From: Cryomorphaceae bacterium | GTDB lineage: Bacteria > Bacteroidota > Bacteroidia > Flavobacteriales > BACL11 | DNA length: 9,192 nt | NCBI GenBank assembly: GCA_014384505.1 | Contig: JACNFT010000080.1 | Location: forward strand, 1 to 9,192 | Reading direction: 5' to 3' | Shown here: positions 7,066 through 9,192 of the stretch, in pieces | Numbering within the stretch: position 1 is the first letter of the stretch | How the letters are laid out: every line of letters begins with the position of its first letter | The notes under the pieces: model-generated | Seen by the model: the letters and a program-made list of their open reading frames with translations, nothing else | Databases searched by the model: none | What the model was told of the DNA's origin: nothing | Program-made: the position numbers and the translations under genes

Positions 7066-7553
7066 AAAGCATAATACAAGTACACTTAGAATATAAAAAA
7101 GATGTTATTCGTGATATTGAAATTAACTCTACTAGTAACTTAGAAGAGTTACATAAGGCTATTGTAAGTGCCTTTAAGCTAGATAAAAATGAACTTGCTT
7201 CCTTTTATATAACAAATGATGAATTTGAATTACTACAAGAAATACCTCTTTTTAGTGTAGAAGATAAAGAAAATTCTATGCTAGGAATGTCTGACATTAT
7301 TCTTTCATCTATCCTAAAAGAAGAAGGAACTCAATTACTTTATGTTTATGATTTTATGAAAATGTGGCGATTCTTGATTACACTTACTGAAATAACTGAA
7401 GAACAAATAACTATTTCAAAATGTATTAAGTCAGTAGGAATTATGCCAGAAGATGCACCTGAAATAAGCTTTAAAGCTGAGAAAGAATTTGACCCTTTTG
7501 GTGATGCCTTTGATGATTTTGATGAATTTAAAGTGTATGAACAAGAATACTAA
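7062..7553 (+). CDS. pRiA4b ORF-3-like domain protein with acidic C-terminal tail, function unknown
   Basis: This 163-residue protein resembles the plasmid pRiA4b ORF-3-like family (PF07929 type). Visible family features are a beta-strand start, IIQVHLEYKKDVIRDIEI (4-21), then LEELHKAIVSAFKLD (27-41) before ELASFYI, and TQLLYVYDF..MW (90-102). The tail from about 140 is strongly acidic and aromatic, FDPFGDAFDDFDEF (143-156). There is no signal peptide or membrane helix, so it is presumably cytoplasmic. The family's older database names mention plasmids and IS1096, but nothing here suggests a mobile element. It overlaps cca by 4 bases (ATGA) and miaA by 17 bases, so it is tightly coupled to tRNA maturation genes. 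Similar proteins beside miaA are, to my recollection, recurrent in Bacteroidota. No catalytic residues are apparent, and I do not assign a function. Confidence 0.85.
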   Translation: MKSIIQVHLEYKKDVIRDIEINSTSNLEELHKAIVSAFKLDKNELASFYITNDEFELLQEIPLFSVEDKENSMLGMSDIILSSILKEEGTQLLYVYDFMKMWRFLITLTEITEEQITISKCIKSVGIMPEDAPEISFKAEKEFDPFGDAFDDFDEFKVYEQEY

Positions 7554-8439
7554 GAAAATAATCCTAATTGTTGGACCAACGGCAGTTGGTAAAACAGCAC
7601 TTAGCATTGAGCTTGCAAATGCGTTAAATACTGAAATAATTTCATGTGACTCAAGGCAATTTTATAAAGAATTAAAAATTGGTTCGGCACCACCCAACGC
7701 TAAAGAACTAGCAGCAGCAAAACACCATTTCATTCATCATTTATCTGTCTCAGAAAATTATAATGCTGGAGAATTTGAAATAAATGCAATTGCTAAGATA
7801 AAAGAACTTCATAAAACAAAAGATACTATTATTGTTGTTGGAGGTTCGGGGTTATATGTTGATGCAATTTGTAAAGGGTTTGACAAAATGCCTGAAATAC
7901 CTGATCAAATACGAATAAAACTTAATTCAAAATTAAACGAAAAAGGAATCACTTGGCTACAAGATGAAGTAAAAGAAATAGATCCTGACTTTTACACTAC
8001 TTGTGATCAGCAAAACCCTCAACGCCTTTTAAGAGCTTTAGAAATATTTATAGCTACTGGAGAAACCTTTTCTTCTTATAAGTCAGCAACACCAAAAAAG
8101 CGCCCTTTTGAAATTATTAAAATTGGGTTGACAACTGAAAGAGAAATACTATACAAAAGAATAAATACACGTGTAGATAAAATGCTAGAAAACGGACTAC
8201 TTGAAGAAGTGGAGTTACTTATCCCTTTTCAAAAAAAAAATGCATTACAAACAGTTGGCTATAAAGAGATATTTTCTTTTTTCAATAATGACTGTACTCT
8301 TGAAAAAGCAGTAGAAAATATTAAACAAAATACGAGAAGATTTGCAAAGCGACAGCTTACTTGGTTCCGAAAAGATAAAAATACAAAGTGGTTTGAACCC
8401 AATCAACTTGATGAAATAAAAACTTTTATCGGAGTATAA
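7537..8439 (+). CDS. miaA: tRNA dimethylallyltransferase
   Basis: MiaA transfers dimethylallyl from DMAPP to N6 of A37 in tRNAs that read UNN codons, the i6A step before any MiaB methylthiolation. The 300 residues carry the P-loop GPTAVGKT (13-20), CDSRQFYKELKIGSAPP (37-53) with the A37-recognition DSRQ stretch, NYNAGEFE (74-81), GGSGLYV (102-108), NPQRLLRALE (160-169) and TRRFAKRQLTWFR (266-278), all in family order. The frame is open back to TTG 7489, but ATG 7537 starts MNKNTKKIILIVG directly before the P-loop and matches family length. The first 17 bases overlap the end of the pRiA4b-like gene. A 10-base A run lies at 8231-8240 (FQKKN). It is the last gene of the operon; its stop overlaps the converging minus-strand gene by 14 bp. 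Confidence 0.96.
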   Translation: MNKNTKKIILIVGPTAVGKTALSIELANALNTEIISCDSRQFYKELKIGSAPPNAKELAAAKHHFIHHLSVSENYNAGEFEINAIAKIKELHKTKDTIIVVGGSGLYVDAICKGFDKMPEIPDQIRIKLNSKLNEKGITWLQDEVKEIDPDFYTTCDQQNPQRLLRALEIFIATGETFSSYKSATPKKRPFEIIKIGLTTEREILYKRINTRVDKMLENGLLEEVELLIPFQKKNALQTVGYKEIFSFFNNDCTLEKAVENIKQNTRRFAKRQLTWFRKDKNTKWFEPNQLDEIKTFIGV

Positions 8440-8456
8440 TTACACTCCCTTTTATT
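8415..8456. terminator. Probable two-way terminator hairpin within the overlapping stops of miaA and the T9SS gene
   Basis: GGAGT (8431-8435) pairs with ACTCC (8444-8448) around an 8-base loop. Outer A/T stretches AATAAAA (8415-8421) and TTTTATT (8450-8456) are also complementary and give a T-rich tail on both strands, with the minus-strand tail set slightly further out. Both stop codons, miaA TAA at 8437-8439 and the minus-strand TAA at 8426-8428, lie inside. No other space exists for termination between the converging genes. Confidence 0.5.
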
Positions 8457-9192
8457 GCATCAAACCCATTTCCAATTTCAATAGAGTAAAAATAAGCCCC
8501 CTCAGGAACATCATTTCCATTTTCATTCTTACCATCCCAAGGCGTAGAATAACCAACAGATTGGAAAAGCAACCTACCATATCTACCATATATTCTAACT
8601 TCAGAATCACTATACAAGAAAGTACTTTCTAGATTCCAAGTATCATTTACATTATCTCCATTAGGAGTGAACACATTCGGCACACACTCAGCACTTATAG
8701 TTGCAATTGTAAAAGATGTATCCTCAGTACAAGCATTATAATCCATTACGGTAACAGTATGATTTCCTGGATTCAAACCCAAATTAATTGAATTCTCTAT
8801 ATTTCCATTCGGCCAAACATAAGTATAAGGTGCAGTACCTCCAGCTGCATCAGCAGTGATAATTACATCCAAATTTTCCAAATTACATTCAATAATAAAC
8901 TCAGCAGGATCTAAAGTAATTAATAACGGATCAATATCAAAATCTTCACGAAAAATACAATCAAAAGTATCTGTTACCTCAACCCAATGAGGACCAGGAC
9001 AAATATTAGCATGTGCTAAAGTTTCACCATTATCCCAAAGATAAGTATACGGTGGGCTTCCCCATAAATTTGAGTCAGGAAAAACTGTTGTTAATGTTAT
9101 ATCCACAATACCATTCGGTAAGTAATAAGTAGCTATTAACGTGTCAATTACTGAACAATTAGTAGTGTTATCATTAGTGGTAACAAAATAAG
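8426..9192 (-). CDS. C-terminal part of a cell-surface/secreted protein with SprB-like repeats and T9SS type B sorting domain (partial)
   Basis: The frame stays open to the right window edge, so the 254 visible residues are only the C-terminus; the GTG at 9104-9106 is internal and is not the start. The last ~85 residues are a gliding-motility-associated / T9SS type B C-terminal domain, beginning at CVPNVFTPNGDNVNDTW and continuing with EVRIYGRYGRLLFQS, TPWDGKNENGNDVPEGAYFY and a final GSVIILR. Before it lie two SprB/PKD-like units marked by PPYTYLWDNG and APYTYVWPNG, whose tryptophans are 74 residues apart, each followed by PG-H and V-V/T-V-D/M segments and a cysteine (DTFDCI, DYNACT). Such proteins cross the inner membrane by Sec and the outer membrane by T9SS, and act as adhesins or surface filaments. 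Ligand and full length cannot be seen. The gene points towards miaA and belongs to another transcription unit. Confidence 0.93.
   Translation of the reverse strand, partial: YFVTTNDNTTNCSVIDTLIATYYLPNGIVDITLTTVFPDSNLWGSPPYTYLWDNGETLAHANICPGPHWVEVTDTFDCIFREDFDIDPLLITLDPAEFIIECNLENLDVIITADAAGGTAPYTYVWPNGNIENSINLGLNPGNHTVTVMDYNACTEDTSFTIATISAECVPNVFTPNGDNVNDTWNLESTFLYSDSEVRIYGRYGRLLFQSVGYSTPWDGKNENGNDVPEGAYFYSIEIGNGFDAIKGSVIILR

Noticed and set aside
7507..7530. Short direct repeats of GATGATTTTGATGA type at the end of the pRiA4b-like gene
   Set aside because: They are explained by the Asp/Phe-rich coding sequence of the acidic tail, and do not form an array.
7489..7536. Extended MiaA from TTG 7489
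   Set aside because: The added residues are a frame-shifted reading of the acidic tail of the preceding gene; ATG 7537 sits right before the P-loop as usual.
7062..7553. Mobile-element or plasmid gene, from the family names pRiA4b and IS1096
   Set aside because: No transposase, terminal repeats or target duplication are visible, and the gene overlaps chromosomal housekeeping genes on both sides.
9104..9106. GTG as the start of the minus-strand surface protein
   Set aside because: The same frame stays open to the window edge with protein-like, repeat-compatible sequence, and there is no signal peptide after the GTG.

Overview
The window looks like chromosomal DNA of a Bacteroidota bacterium, most likely of the Flavobacteriia type. 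Three things in the sequence point there. The DNA is A+T-rich (roughly one third G+C by eye). A Bacteroidota-type -7 promoter box, TAnnTTTG, lies just before dapD. The minus-strand gene at the right edge ends in a gliding-motility / type IX secretion (T9SS, type B) C-terminal domain, which is essentially confined to this phylum. The fused E1 alpha-beta 2-oxoacid dehydrogenase is also common there.

Layout from left to right: (1) the 3' end of an unrecognised plus-strand gene overlaps by one base a fused branched-chain-type 2-oxoacid dehydrogenase E1 (109-2157), which ends at a possible weak terminator. (2) A 227-bp non-coding gap carries a perfect 8-bp inverted repeat overlapping a TAnnTTTG promoter box only four bases before the dapD ATG. 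(3) Seven plus-strand genes then follow with no intergenic space (2385-8439): dapD (lysine/diaminopimelate synthesis), a GT4 and a GT2 glycosyltransferase, tsaC (t6A37 of tRNA), cca (tRNA 3' CCA end), a small pRiA4b ORF-3-like protein with a very acidic tail, and miaA (i6A37 of tRNA). Every junction overlaps, by 1, 4, 20, 1, 4 and 17 bases, so the block is very probably one translationally coupled operon. (4) A T9SS-exported cell-surface protein gene on the minus strand converges on miaA, and the two stop ends overlap by 14 bp inside a probable two-way terminator hairpin.

Functionally the operon joins an envelope-precursor enzyme (DapD), two sugar transferases of unknown acceptor, and three tRNA maturation enzymes, two of which feed modification of the same nucleotide, A37, in different tRNA sets. 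The only protein in that last group without an assigned role is the pRiA4b-like one between cca and miaA. It is the best candidate here for something undescribed, though its family is already known and conserved.

I see no CRISPR array, tRNA or rRNA gene, insertion sequence, phage gene or defence system. Most of the window is ordinary housekeeping DNA. Several genes have upstream-extended reading frames from TTG codons (dapD, tsaC, miaA); in each case I place the start at a downstream ATG and give the reason.
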